From contig JAHGAU010000041.1 in the NCBI GenBank assembly GCA_019925105.1, positions 211,216 through 275,215 of the forward strand: a stretch of DNA of 64,000 nucleotides, in the 5' to 3' direction. Below are positions 22,275 to 34,890 of this stretch, piece after piece (within the stretch, counting starts at the first letter, position 1; every line of letters begins with the position of its first letter). A program made the translations under genes and the position numbers. A model generated the notes under the pieces. That model did no database searches and was not told where the DNA came from. It worked only from the letters and a program-made list of their open reading frames with translations. Origin of the DNA: Niebla homalea. Lineage: Eukaryota; Ascomycota; Lecanoromycetes; Lecanorales; Ramalinaceae.

Positions 22275-23479
22275 CTACACCTCATGCCCCTCTCTTGCTC
22301 TCTCATAATGCTCACGTCGTGTGTGCTGGCCAGGTGTGGCATCATGATAGTAGCCAAACCCCTTCTCGTCTTTACCCAGCTTCTCAAATCCTTCTCGTGT
22401 AGGACTCGCGTACCTGGAGGGGCCTTTGACGGCAGCAGTGGTTGTCACCACATCCTTGGACGATTGCTTGCGCATAGGGATCGACCGCGCAGCGTCCTCT
22501 CCATTCGAAGGCTTATCGCTGAGAGCCTGACTCGTCGGCGTCTGTTGCTGGGACGACTTGGAACGAGAGCGGATAAAGGAACGCGAGCTGGTCCATAAAG
22601 GGCGGATTGTAGGTAGACAGGCGCAGATGATCGACAGGCAGAGCTCAGCAGCGGTCCAGTAGTCGGAGTCGACGTAGGTCCAGTCACCATCAAGTGGATC
22701 GATCTGGTCAAAGGTGGTGATGCGTATGATGGAGGTGACCATTGTCAAGGCTCCCAACGCGAAGATGAACGTCACTGCCATTTTGATCTTAAGGGAAGTC
22801 TGAAGGCGCCAGACCAAAGGCATGGGCATGAGAAGGATGATTCCGTCGAATGAAACGTTCAATGCCGCAGTGGCCTTGAAGAGCTTGATTGAGTCGATAC
22901 AGTGGCCATCTTTGAGACGGTGCCATGCCTTGTCGACGGGAGTGCACTCGAAGATGTCGACTAGGACAGTGGAGATGATGTAGCACACCATGACGCCGAG
23001 CATAACATCGACGAATTGGGTGAAGCGGCGGTTGACGAAGAAAATGCGGCGGTAGAGGAGAAGGATGGAGATCTTGGTGAGAGGCCAGGTGATGGTGTAG
23101 AGGATGTTGGCTGGAAAGCCGATCTGTTACCTGTGTAAGTGGGATGAAAGAGGTTTGGAAGAGAGGAAATTGATGGGCCTACCTTGGCTCCGAATGCTTG
23201 CTGAGACTTGGTGACGGTGAGTTGATGCTTTCCCAAGCCAGCTGCGATGAACGCGAAATTACAGACAAAGACGCCGCACAGAAATATCAAAGCGAGGCCA
23301 ATACACCAGTCGTCGAGACCCAGACCAGGACCAACCTTTCGCGATGCGAAGCGAGCTATCACGACCAGAATGCTGGCCGTGAGCATGATCACATAGAAGG
23401 CAATCAGCCCTGGTTGCCTGGAGTCACTGGCATGGGACAGCTGAAAGTCAACGACTGATTGGGGTATTTCGCTCGACAT
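22275..23479 (-). CDS. Seven-helix fungal rhodopsin-domain membrane protein (PTH11/SAT20-like)
   Basis: Two exons (23479-23183, 23123-22275) with a 59-nt phase-0 intron give 381 residues. Seven hydrophobic segments are visible, at about 25-45, 57-80, 100-125, 140-162, 187-207, 214-235 and 258-277. Family signatures are GLGLDDWCIGLALI after helix 1, GLGKH after helix 2, ITWPLTKISILLLYRRIF in helix 3, FECTPVDKAWH, and helix 7 ELCLSIICACLPTIRPLW. The cytosolic tail from about 285 is Ser/Thr/Lys-rich and ends in TRREHYERAREGHEV. Members sit in the plasma membrane and are thought to act as receptor-like proteins; this one's ligand is unknown. No CFEM domain is present. Confidence 0.87.
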
Positions 23480-25386
23480 ATTGAGTTCCTGGTGGAGTGC
23501 TCAACAATGGGCAATGTGTAGTGGTGCTGCGATGAATACACGACTGTCGTTCGCGAACGAGAGCTACCACACGTATGGTGTCGCAATTAATTGCTGGAGG
23601 GGCGAATACTGCAGGAGGAAGTTGTTGAAGGTTGATCGGATGGAACTCATCAGGCCTTACATGAAGAGGGGACATTGTATTGTAGGGTGTAGGGATGGTA
23701 TAAACGAGCTTGTATCGCATGTCTCAGTAGTAGCAACTAGAAGGCGGCCAGGCGAAGCCATCCCGGGAAATGTGGGTGGTGTGTATCTGGTGTGCTACTT
23801 CAACTTGACGTCGTGGTCTGCTTGTTGGAGTATAGCTGCCGCGGGATGGAGACTGTCGCATTTCCGATTGGTTTACGAAGATGATCGAGAATATCACTGC
23901 CAAAAATGACGTAGCTACAAGCTGTTAGCTCTTTGGCTAAGGTTGGAGGGACAGAATCTGAACCGCTCGACCCACTCATCGGCATGATTAGTTATTGTCG
24001 AATTCATATTATCAGAGCTGAATTGATAATTGGAATCATGAATATCTGAGATGGGGAGGATATGGAAGGCTGATTGAGGCTCATCATTGGGAAGACCAGA
24101 TCCCCCGGACCATCTCTTGGTTGATGCTACCATCACTTGGAATGATCATGCGCCTTGGAGTGAACTCCATGAGATACATCGAGATTCAAGAGGGACCTGT
24201 CGCCAATCATGCATGGATAAGGTATATTGGTTCCGCCATGCAGCCGTAGATAAACGAAAATGTATTATTATGATTGGAGGCTGTCCATCTCAGTGACGCA
24301 GGGGGCTTCGCTACTGACGACGGAAGAACAAGCCAATCGACGCCGTTCCCATCTTCAACTTTGGCTTCGCTGGTTGGTCCCTTGCCAGCCAGGCTTTTTT
24401 TCGCCTGACATACGTCAATCGACTTCAATCGATTGGATTGGTGCGCCTGGCTAGTCTCTGCTTCCCACATCACGTGACTGACCCTTTTCGACTCGGTAAT
24501 GTTTACCCCTTCGAGTCTACCTGCCCTTGCTGACTGCTGATCTCTTGCAATGATATTCCGTACCGGTTAACGTTTGCTCGTGGCATTATTCCATCGCGTG
24601 CTCTCACATGCGTGAGAAGTTTGATACTTACGCCACAGCCATGTGCGTTGTACAGAGTACTGAATACCCATCTCGGTACCAAGGTACATTCTGGCTGTCT
24701 TGCATGGAGCGCTAGGACCCTCGACTACAGCAACATCACGACACACGAACAAGACATGCTGCGCTTTTCATGCAATTATCTGGATTGCCATCTGCAACTT
24801 GTTCCCTAGACTGCAGCACGGTCTCCCGTGAAAATTCGGCTCCCACGGCAGCCGCCCAAAAATGCTTACAGTAGTGTGGCCACGTCGGCTCATACGATCA
24901 AAGATCCTTCCCCACAGCAGGAAATTTATCGACTTAAAGATGCGACAAGCGGCCGGAATCCATATCTTATTGGCCAGACGACACACTCCGTCAACTCAGC
25001 TTCTTGCGGCTCCCCATCCGGAGCTTGTCCGGTGAAGGTTCGTCCATCGTCGAGAAACGCTGTTGGTAAACTTGAGTTCGCACGTAGTAGCTGAGTCTCA
25101 GCTGGAGCATCTTTACCCGTCCAAGTCAGATCGGACAGAGAAAGACATGAGTCTCGCAAGCCCATATAAGAACCTGTCGTGCCTCACCAACAATGTGGCA
25201 AATGCAACCTGTGAGCATTCAAACACATTGACAGAAAAGACATCTGAGGCAGCAAAACTTCAACTTTTGGAATCGTCTGAGTCTGAAAGCGATAAGCGAA
25301 GCATTGGCCAGCTACTGGCATACTGTAAACAAATCGTTTGAGAAGATACCATTTTCCGGGGCATCAAGGTCCTTATACCTACCACT
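23480..25386. promoter_or_regulatory. Intergenic between divergent genes
   Basis: This 1.9-kb gap carries the promoters of the membrane protein (leftward) and the carboxylesterase (rightward). Open frames are short and featureless. No repeat or motif stands out. Confidence 0.5.
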
Positions 25387-27310
25387 ATGCGTAACCAATA
25401 CTTTATAACCTCCCTCGCCTCACTGCTTGCACTTCTTGCATCCTCACAAATCAGCGCCGCACCTACCAAGGAGACAACCCCAGATGCAGCAGAGTCGATA
25501 GACCGTGAACCGCACGTGGATCTTGGATACGCCATCTACAAACCAACATTCTACAATGTAAGCAAATATCTTTTCAATGATTATTACTCTCAGGTAGTAA
25601 CGCAAATGCCATCATCAAGGACACTGGGAAGTATTACAACTTCTCAAACATTCGCTATGCCGCCCCACCTCTAGGCGCCCTTCGATTTTCCGACCCACAG
25701 CCGCCAGAGAATCAGAGGAGTCTTGGCGTTCAAGACGGAACGAAAGCGAATATCTGCCCACAAGCTGCTCCATCATGGTGGAACTGGCGAAATGTTGGGA
25801 TCCCGGATGGCCAAGTGATTCCGATTGGAAACTCTACGCTACCCGAGAGCGAAGACTGCTTGTTCTTGGATGTTGTTGTTCCCGAGAGTGTGTACAATAA
25901 TGGCGGGAAGGGCAAGAATGGCAAGCTCGCGCCTGTCATGATCAATATTCATGGGGGTGGCTTCTTCATCGGAGACAAAGCGACTCTATACCCCCCGCAG
26001 GGTCTCATCGCGGCTAGCAATAATGAGATGGTCTTTGTCACCATGAACTATCGGGTGAGTTCTTCTCAAATTTCTCTTGTACCCATTAGCCCAGAACGAG
26101 AACAAGTAGGGGCTCCTATGCTAACGTATCTCTGCAGCTCACTGCTTTTGGCTTCTTGGGCGGTCTTGACAAAGCATCATCGAACTCAACATCCCAAAAC
26201 GCCGGCTTGCTGGATCAGCGCATGGCGCTCAAATGGGTACAGCAGTATATCCATCTCTTTGGTGGAGACAAGTCGCAAGTCACAATCTACGGTGAATCAG
26301 GTGGCGGGGCGAGCGTCATGTTCCACGCCGTTGCTTACGGCGGTGAGAAGGAAACCGACCTCTTCCACCGTGTCGTAGGCCAGAGTCCCGGTCCCCAAGT
26401 AGGGGCGCCTGCCAACCAAAAGAAGGCCGGAGAAGCATTTCTGAAAGCTCTTGGCGTCTCAAGCGTAGATGAAGCGAGGAAGCTGGACACAGAAGTGCTC
26501 AAGAAGGCGAACCTGGAGGCGGAAAGGGCTTTCCCCTACTTCGGCCCCCTCGTAGACGGCGACCTCGTCCCCGACCTCCCCTCCCAACTCTACGTCAAAG
26601 GCCGACACGTCAAGAACCTCCAGGTCATGGCCGGCCACAACTCCAACGAGGCCGGGCTCTTCACCTCCCCAACTCAGAACTCCCAAGCCGCCTTTGATGC
26701 TTTCCTCTCCGCTCAGTTCCCCACCTCCAGCAAAGAGCAGATAGATTACATCAACCACACCCTCTACCCCCCGCCCCCCGCGCCTGGGCACGATTACGAC
26801 TCCCAGTATCAACGCCTCGCCCAACTGGACGCGGACGTCTACAATCAGTGCTGGACCACCCTCCTAGCCGCCACCTACGTCGGATCGGGCGCGCACAACT
26901 TCATCTTCGGCGTCGACCCGGGCTACCACGCCCAGGACCTCTCCTACACCTTCTACAACGGGCAAGCCTTCCAAGTTGACGTCAACACCACCGTCGCCGA
27001 GGTGCTCCAGCAGGCCATCGCCAACTTCGTCGTCTACGGTGATCCCAACGGACAAGCCAGCTCCCCCGCCGTTCTCACCCAGAAGAGGTGGGAGGGTGGT
27101 GGCGCTGGTGGGTATGGGGCGGGGAATGTGCCGTTGCCGCTGTTCCCGAGGTGGACGGCCAATCAGGCCGCCGTGATCAAGGGCGGGCCGGCTGCGATCC
27201 GGGATGCACCGCTGGTGAATCTGACGAACGGGGGCCTTTTTGAAGCCAGCGAGGCGGCGGCAGGGAGGTGCGGCTGGTTCTTCGAGACGGGGTTCGCCAA
27301 CTCGAATTGA
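25387..27310 (+). CDS. Secreted type-B carboxylesterase/lipase
   Basis: Three exons (25387-25557, 25620-26054, 26138-27310) give 592 residues; both introns are phase 0. The start yields a signal peptide (LASLLALLASSQISA, cleavage near 25), so the enzyme is probably secreted. Alpha/beta-hydrolase marks are YYNFSNIRYAAPPLGALRF, SEDCLFLDVVVPE, the oxyanion-hole motif NIHGGGFFIG, and nucleophile elbow GESGGGAS with Ser256. Likely triad partners are Glu373 (GHNSNEAGLF) and His466 (DPGYHAQDLSY). It hydrolyses carboxylic esters; the substrate is not predictable. For intron 1 the acceptor at 25618-25619 was chosen because it joins TFYN to DTGKYYNF in frame, whereas the nearer CAG at 25593 would break the frame. 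No pathway genes are adjacent. Confidence 0.9.
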
Positions 27311-28748
27311 CGGTCCAGCTTGTTTCTGGAATAAGTCCTGATCCCCTTGGATCATGATGGATGTTTGGACAGGACCCCGAATGGTTGCTCAAAGAGCCTC
27401 CAGAGCAGGAAAGGGGAGAGTGGGGTGGGCAGGTTGGGGGGCCGGGTTGGGGGAAGAAAGCCCAAAACAAAAGTGCTTGTTTGACATTTGTACATAGACT
27501 CCCGCACACGAACACTGAGTACATACAAAATGCAGTCCTTGCTATTCTCCCGGAGACTGATCCACACACTCCACACCGAACTCTTCCGGAAATTGAAGCG
27601 AACAGCCAAGGGAAGTCACATCTGTCACCCTTATCAGAGAAGCCGATCGCCCGCCCTTGATCGCATACTGTCACACGCCTCAGTAGATGAGTGGGTATGA
27701 ATAGGTAGGTGTGTATTGAGAGTGTGATCTACGCATGAAATGAATCTATGAAAGAATGAACAAAGTATGTCTACAGGAAATACGAGGGTGTACTATAATG
27801 TACGGCAATCTGAAAATATATACACGTGCTTTTCGAGTGTCTTGGCACCGCTCCACCGACCCACCATGCCTACACCTAGGCTGACACATAGCTCGTGCTT
27901 ATTGTTGAGACCGCGTGTAGGTTGTCTTGATGATGATGATGATGATGATGATGACGATGGGAACTAAAGGAAAAACGTGTTGAACGTCAAACGACTGTCG
28001 TGACGGAGACAATGGAAACGGACAGTGTGTCGAAAAGTTGAAACGACGGGTTGAACGAACGCCAGGACAGTCTTGTAACAGTAATGACCGATATTTAACT
28101 AACGACGGCGATGTTTTGCATGCTGGTCGGGACAACGAGAGGTGATGGCTTTGTTGAGAGGTGGTTGTTGTCACAGCTTTGGGGCCTTTTAACTGACGAC
28201 GTGGTGAGTTTCCGACAAACAGTGATGGTGTTGGTGCTGGGAAATGTGGGCGCTTATTCATCACACGTAACGGACGCTGGGTCGGTGTCTCAGTGCCTGA
28301 TGGTGTGTTCGATGGGGGCAGAGTAGGATTTGAACCCGTCATTGGTGAATGTTTAACCGATAATGCGCGTGCCGACGATATAGACTCTGATACGGAAAGA
28401 ACGTCGTCTAAGAGTTCGGTGATGTCTCCTTTATCAATTCTGTTTCAAGAATCGATTCATCCCGCCCTCAAATGAGCTGAGCGTTTTGTTTCTGGTTGAT
28501 TATCCTTTAACCGAGATCTCAGGATGGCATGCTCCGTCGAGTATCATCGCTGCTTGGACGTTCAAACGCGCCATTACCGTGAAGCCTATCATCTTTTCTT
28601 TATCCAGCACGGCCTTCAAACGTTGTAAGTCCTTTGCGATCGTGATGTGTATACTTTTGTTCGGCGCATTCGGCGATGTATAACAGGGGACTGGTAATGC
28701 ATGAACGTGTACTTTATGCCTTGGATCAGCCTCGATCGCAAGATACGC
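27311..28748. other. Intergenic with a GAT microsatellite
   Basis: About 1.4 kb, probably 3' flank on both sides because the neighbours converge. It includes a (GAT)n run at 27929-27959. A sequence resembling a tRNA B box occurs near 28,327 but does not fold into a tRNA. No gene recognised. Confidence 0.55.
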
Positions 28749-30105
28749 TCATTCCAGGAAGACATCCTGCCAGCCGGAAGAGCTGAGCGAACGCCAGGCA
28801 TGCTGCCGAAATGCAGAATCGAGAAAAGTGTAGTGATTTGACGCATTTGGCCGCAGGCAGTAAGCATTGTCAGATCCCTTGGACAGTGAAAGGATGTCAC
28901 CCCTAGATATTGACCTTGGTCCCACAAGCATTTTGCCCGATTTCGTAATGAAGAATTTCCGGTTTTGGGTAAAGAGCGTTACATGGTGCAGGAACTTGGA
29001 TGCCTTGACTAGACAGTCATCTTCTTGTATCAAAGTAGCATATTTCTCGACCCCTTGGGCATGAGGCGTCCTCGAAATCAGGAAGGCAGGAAGGCCCTGG
29101 TGGATGTCATGAAATCCAAGGTAGTCGTCAACAAAGATCTCTTCGAGCTGAGTAATAGTTTTGCGTTCACCCACTTCGTCCTTGGATCTTGATTCCCCGT
29201 TCCAGTGCATCATCCGGCGTATAAGAGCTTGCAAGTTCAGGTCGTGGTGCTCAGCTGCAATATGCAAACAATCGATGAGATCTTGGGGACAGAGATCCAT
29301 CATTACACTATTCGCGGCAACCATCACCTCACCCACGACCCCAGCATCTACACCCATGATCTGAGAGCCTAGAGACCACCGCACATTCCAGCCTAGCCTG
29401 TTGAATTGATTATCAGTTTGATTCACTTGATAGGTGGGCGAACGGCAGAGACACTGTAGTCGGGCACCCAAGCTGGAAGATTTGAAACGCGCTTGTCGGA
29501 GGGATCCTGAGAGAGCGTGACGAGGTGATAGGATACAGTTTTTTGGACCAGGTCTGGCAGGGCATAGTTGATTCTGAACGCATGTGCATGCCGGGGATAT
29601 CTATGAGTCAACCCAAGAAGAGCCAATATCTTATCTCTGAGATCTGTCACCCCGATGTCCGTGGCTGCAAGGATGGGAGCTTGGAGTGCCTGTACACTCT
29701 TGTGGTTTTCATTCGACAGGATGTCGGTGTGCAAATGTACGTTGTGCCAGCGCACTATGTTATCAAATGGCATGAGTTTGCCGTAGATGCCTATATGTAC
29801 TTGACCACAGATCAAAGCTTTCTCGTTCTTTTCATAAGCTTGAAGACTCTACGGTCATTGTCATGAGCGATGCCAAGCCATGCAAACCTCCACGGGCTTT
29901 TCATATATGTACCTCATCAAAGTAAGCTGCTGACTATTTTCCCCGAAGTCGTCTTGATTGATATAACATGGACGGACTCCCGATAAAAATGGTTTAAAAG
30001 TCGGCATACGAAGATCTCTCTTCTGACTCGAGATGGACCAGGTCCAAAGGATCAATACAGCGACCGATTGTGCAATGCTCAGGGTAGGACTATCCACGTT
30101 CTGCC
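28749..30105 (-). pseudogene. Degraded HET-domain (heterokaryon incompatibility) gene
   Basis: Fragments of a HET protein appear in order on the minus strand. CYINQDDFGENSQQLTLMR and IYEKPVEV correspond to the HET core CINQDDxxERSQQVxLM, then a frameshift before WLGIAHDNDRRVF near 29,885. TDLRDKILALLGLTHRYPR, then LPAWVPDYS (29815-29430), correspond to the usual DPRDKVYALLGL and LPSWVPDWS. NRKFFITKSGKMLVGP and GDILSLSKGSDNAYCLRP (to 28749) form the typical C-terminal barrel. The beginning of the HET domain (the usual A-L-S-Y-x-W-G region) is not visible. The intron near 29,400-29,460 has no satisfying solution. HET proteins trigger cell death after nonself fusion; this copy looks nonfunctional. 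Confidence 0.72.
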
Positions 30106-30321
30106 GGTAAAGAATACCCTATTGGCCAGGCTCTGACATAAGGATGCTGCCAAGTCTCACCATGTTTTGGGCCTCTTATCAGTTCATATTGAGAAGATAG
30201 TATCTTAATTTTATAGACAAAATAGTAAGATATATAACCATCCCCAACCACCATCAATAACGTGGGATCATACGGATTATGCGCGGTAGTAGCTGCCGCA
30301 CATGTAGAGGCACTGCACCGA

Positions 30322-30470
30322 AGGCTGCCACACCTCTTAGGACTATGACTGGATTGGTCAGCTCTTGCGATGGGTGCATAAAGGGCATTCTCACACTGGC
30401 CACACCTCTCAGGATTATGACTTGATTCATCAGCTCTTGTGATGGGTGCATGATGGGCGCACCATCACAC
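30322..30470 (-). repeat. About 75-bp direct repeat, two copies
   Basis: Two copies (30322-30396, 30398-30470) share CCACACCTCT, AGGA, TATGACT, ATTCATCAGCTCTTG and GATGGGTGCAT. On the minus strand they read GCACCCATC-CAAGAGCTGA-AATC-AGTCATA, which resembles the 46-bp minisatellite at 18968. They lie upstream of the alpha/beta-hydrolase NLR. Confidence 0.7.
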
Positions 30471-30731
30471 TGTGTGCTGAGCGAAAATTAATTCTGCAGG
30501 CGCCTCTGAGTGCTATCGTTAACGTAAGTACATTGTACTAGTAGTGGGGACCATGGCCAGCTCTTAGCTGAATTCCTTTAAGTACAAGCCATGCGCCACT
30601 TCTTTTTTGATTTTGGTTTTTTACTCAGTCTGCGATTTAGATAGCTGGGTACTAAGGCTACCACTTCATATCTTCTTTAATCCCTTGACTAGACCCGCCA
30701 GGGTAATGCCGGCGCGCCACGGCCTTGTAAA

Positions 30732-33700
30732 ATGAGTATCCACTCAGATGAGTACGGCATTCGGCAAAGGCTTCCACCGCCTGCCTCTGGTGCAGCCTCC
30801 CAAGACCGCAGTGTTGATTTTGAGTAAGAAGTCCATGCTGAACTTCTAGTATTCTACTAACGGTTTTGTCGTCAGCTTTGTCATCCTCCACGGCCTAGGC
30901 GGTCATGCAATCCAGTCCTTCACCGCAAAGAATGGCAAAAATTGGATCACCGATCCCGAGTTCCTTGCGAACGACTTCGAAACGGCGCGCGTCTTTACCT
31001 TCGGCTACAATGCCAACAACTTTGGGAATGTCGTCAAGAGCAGAGTCAAGGATCATGCGAAAGCACTGCTTGTAGAGTTCGCACCGGAACGGCTTGGCTG
31101 TGAAGTACATAGAGGAGACCCAACGTCTTTACGGGACTTCTAACCCCTCTTCCCTCAGGGACGACCGATCATTTTCATTGCTCACTCCTTAGGGGGCCTC
31201 GTTGTCAAGCAATTATGTCTCGCCTCAGCCCGAGTAGATCAACAGCTAATTGATTTGCAGGCAATGGTCCTCGCATCAATCTTATCGGCCTATCAAGATA
31301 TCCTTAAGAGCACAACTGCAATCATCTTTCTCGGGACGCCTCATCACGGTTCAGACTTATCAAAGTGGCTGTCACTAGCCAAGAAGCTCCATGCTTGGGC
31401 TACGCTTCACAAAGAGAACCCTTCACCATTGACAATAGAGCTGCAGCCTTTATCAGATACTCCAGCTGACATTTCGAGCGAATTCAAAGACATCGGCTCC
31501 AAATTTGTTATGAGATCCTATGTGGAGCAGAAGCCGACAGATCTCCCGCGCCCAATTGGCAGATGCTTAGTATATGTTTAGATATTGCTAAGAGAACATA
31601 TACTTACGATCTATCTAGATTGTTGAGAACGCTTCGGCACAGATGTCGCATCCTAATGAAGAAATCGTTCCCACTGCAGAGACACATGAAGATATGAAGA
31701 AGTTCACCTCAAATACTGCGGATGGATACGTATCGATACGAAAGCAGCTAAAGTATTTGATGGATAAATCCCTGCAAAGGCTGGCATTAGACCGGAGGGA
31801 TGATGCACTGCAAATGAGACTGGATGAATTAGAAAGGCCAGGTGCGTCACCACCGGTGAGAGAGCGGCATGTGAGATTCTGAAACGCTTATTAGACTTGT
31901 GCAGACTTAAATGAATTCTACGGCGTCTACATTTATGAGAAGACCAAATTTGCCGGGCGTCATTCAGAGATGATCAAAATGTTTAACTTTTTCAACCGTT
32001 CTGACCGATGGAGTAAACCGGACCGAGGACCAAGGAATCAAATCATCGTCCTTTTGGGACCGGCAGGAATTGGGAAATCTGAGATTGCTCTTCAGTACGC
32101 GTCTTCACAGCGTCGATTCTATCACGGAGTTTTCTGGCTCAATGCCGAAGCCAGTAAAGATTCTAACACTTTAGCATCGTTGAATGCAGCTGCCTCAGAT
32201 ATCAAGGATGATCTTGATTGTGGCATGAATGAGTGGACTAGGCAAAAGAAACGCCTCTGGCTGTTGATTATTGACGGTCTTGATGACATAAGGCCCCCCT
32301 TTGCCCAAAACAGTCTTACGAAGCTGATTCCCAGACAAGGGGTCGGAGATGTCATCATAACGACTCGGCGCCGTCGCACCACTGAACTGGGAGCCTTGAC
32401 CGTCAATGTTGATCCCCTGCCTTTGGACGAAGCTGGGGAATTTCTCAAAGACAGTCTCAATGACAGTCTGTCCGACTTACGTGACCATTCCAGCACTCAA
32501 GAGGTCGCCAAAATGCTTGATTGCACGCCAATGGCTCTAGTGCAATGCGTTGCAGTGGTCAAGCTCAGCCACGAACCACTCTCTAATACGCTGCATCGTA
32601 CCAGGAACTCTTGAAGAAAGTGAATGACCAGGAAGGCGTTGGGGGTATGCTTTATGAGGATGAGCCAGTCTTCGAGATCCGAGGCCCCGAAAAGACCATT
32701 CTCACTGCTTGGGAATTGTCCTTTGATCAAATTTCGAGTAAGCACAAGGACGCTGCTGAATTGCTCTGCTCCATGGCCTGGTTGGACACCAGAGAGATCG
32801 ATGACAGAATCCTGGAGAGCGCATTTGACCAAAGAATGGATTTTGGGGATGATGGCAAACTCACGCTTCTTGGCCCCACAGGGCTATCACCAGGTCTCGC
32901 TGAGATATGTAGCAACGAGTCTCCAAATCCTAGATTGGAGAAAGCATTGGCAAGGCTTTTTGATTTCTCGCTTTTGGCGCAGCTGACTGGAAGGAAACGT
33001 GTTTCAATGCGCCCGGTAAGTAGAGGTTTCGACTCTGATCCACGTCAATTGAATTTCCGCAGCTTGTAAATTACTGGCTCAGATTTCGAACCTCGAATCA
33101 ACATTCCATCTGGTACGAGAACGCATGTGCAATGGTCTCGTACGGCCTCCCACGTCCTTATTTTGATGACAAGCCAGGATTTGGTAGGATCCGGTCCTGC
33201 TGGGCAGCGATTTTTGAGGATCATGTCTTTCGACTTTGGAATTATCGGCACGATTTCCTCAAAAAGATGAACAGAACGACCGCCATAGCCTTACTTCGAC
33301 TTGTTGTCAGAGCTCAAGAATGGATGAATATTGATACCTCACACAGCTTTCGCATCAAGAGGCATCCTGACTTGTTTGAACAAAAAGAACAACGTCGTGC
33401 GTGGGTGCATACTATGTCACTCGCAGAGGGAGCTTCAGCACCCTCCTCTTACTGGTCAAATGATGTCCTCTTCCATCCAAAGATTGAAGAGGTCGAAGAG
33501 TTGCTTTACCACTGCGCAGAAGACTCTGAGCTATGGTTTCGCATATGCGCGGCGTTCTTTACTAAGATCGAGCCTCAACATCGTGGGATGGGCGATCTCG
33601 TTACGAGTCTGAAGGACTTCACTTTTGCCGGGAGAACATGGCTGCAGCAACGCAGTAAGCTGGAGCAGCAACCTGTGCAATACGCAGTAGGTATCATACG

Positions 33701-34890
33701 AAGGCTTTGCGAATGCACCAATGCAGGACTAAGGAACGGGACAACATTATATCAACAGTCGATGCCAATCGAACCAGGTGTGCCTACGACCCTTGCTTCT
33801 TCATCCATTCCCAGAATCAACTTCTATATCACTCAGATCGGTGAGCGAGCTAGTGCATCTTGGACAATGCGCTTGAGCTAATGAGCTTTAGTCCTCCAAC
33901 TGGCTACTGTTTGGCATCAACTTGATGTTCCAATGGTCCCTGTGGAACAGGATGAAAGGCAAGACAAGCTCTGTCGAGAGAACAGCCTGAATAAAATCAT
34001 TCTCTACGGCTTAACCCATTGGTTCGAGGGAAGGGAGTCTAGATCTCAAATCGAAATTTTGGCATACGGCCTAACCCACGCTAAACTTATTGACGAAGCA
34101 CCTCAACTTGGAGTGACCAGTGAGACCTTACATAAGGCTTATCTCATGGCATTCAGGGCAATAGTTTCAGTCTTGGGGCAAGAGGTAACTCTAGGATTGC
34201 ACACCACAGAACGCGTCATGGAACATTTAATTGAAGAGGGACATCACGATGTGTTCGATGCCTTCATCAAGCAGTTCCTCGAGAAAAACATGTTAAGCCA
34301 CACTAATTTCGTCGTGGTTAGCGCTGGCTCGCGATTGATTTCAGAGTCGCTGGGGGTCCGCCAGCAAAGAGAGCAGCAGCTGCAGTTTCTAGAACGTAAG
34401 AGGCGTGAATATTTGGCGGTCTGTGGCACAGCAGACCATTATTGGACCTTCCCTTATGATCCAGTGCTAGATGTGCTAGAAGACTTGGTGTTCGCACTAA
34501 TAGAAGAGGATGGTGCTTCGAGTGGAGTTGACGGCATCTACGACATCGAATCTTATCGATGGCAGTACTGGATTTATGCGAACCACAGATATCGTACACC
34601 AATTTTCCACGCTCTTCTAGGCCTCGGTTGGGGTCTTTCAGATACGATACGCTCGAGAAGAGTGTGCCAGGACCATTGAAAATATGCGAAAGAGCCGACG
34701 GATTGGAAATGTCAGCCATTGGGGTCCCCAATGTATGTGCTTGGAGAGTTTCAACTCAACCATAAAAAGAAAAACCTTGGAATCGTTGGCCGAAAGAGTC
34801 CGCCTGACTAGTGCATGGCACAAATTGACTGGGGATCCAACAACTAGCTTGGATTTGGACAAGATAGTCACAAGGGATCATGCAAGTTAA
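30732..34890 (+). pseudogene. Alpha/beta-hydrolase-NB-ARC NLR with frameshifts
   Basis: Exons: 30732-30823, 30876-31104, 31159-31569, 31619-31841, 31905-33015, 33063-33840 and 33892 onward. The N-terminal hydrolase (SesB-like) shows FVILHGLGGHA, VFTFGYNA, the nucleophile motif FIAHSLGGLVVKQ and FLGTPHHGSDL, ending IVENASAQMSHPNEEIVP. The NB-ARC shows P-loop GPAGIGKSE, Walker B LWLLIIDGLDDI and VIITTRRRR. A long helical C-terminal region lacks obvious TPR or ankyrin repeats. Defects: a one-base slip near 32,585 (before YQELLKKVN), a second near 34,640 (before REECARTIENMRKSRR), and a lost donor after VVKQ that leaves 51 former intron bases as in-frame coding. Such NLRs mediate fungal nonself recognition and death. 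With two frameshifts I call it a pseudogene, but sequencing error is not excluded. Confidence 0.75.

Noticed and set aside
25593..25620. Nearer CAG acceptor for esterase intron 1
   Set aside because: It shifts the frame and removes the conserved YYNFSNIRYA block; the acceptor at 25618-25619 restores it.
22275..27310. Idea that the membrane protein and esterase form a secondary-metabolite cluster
   Set aside because: There is no core synthase, P450, transporter or pathway regulator nearby, and the intervening 1.9 kb is empty.
28300..28400. tRNA-like B box (GGTTCAAATCC) on the minus strand
   Set aside because: The flanking bases do not form a T stem, acceptor stem or D arm, so no cloverleaf can be drawn.
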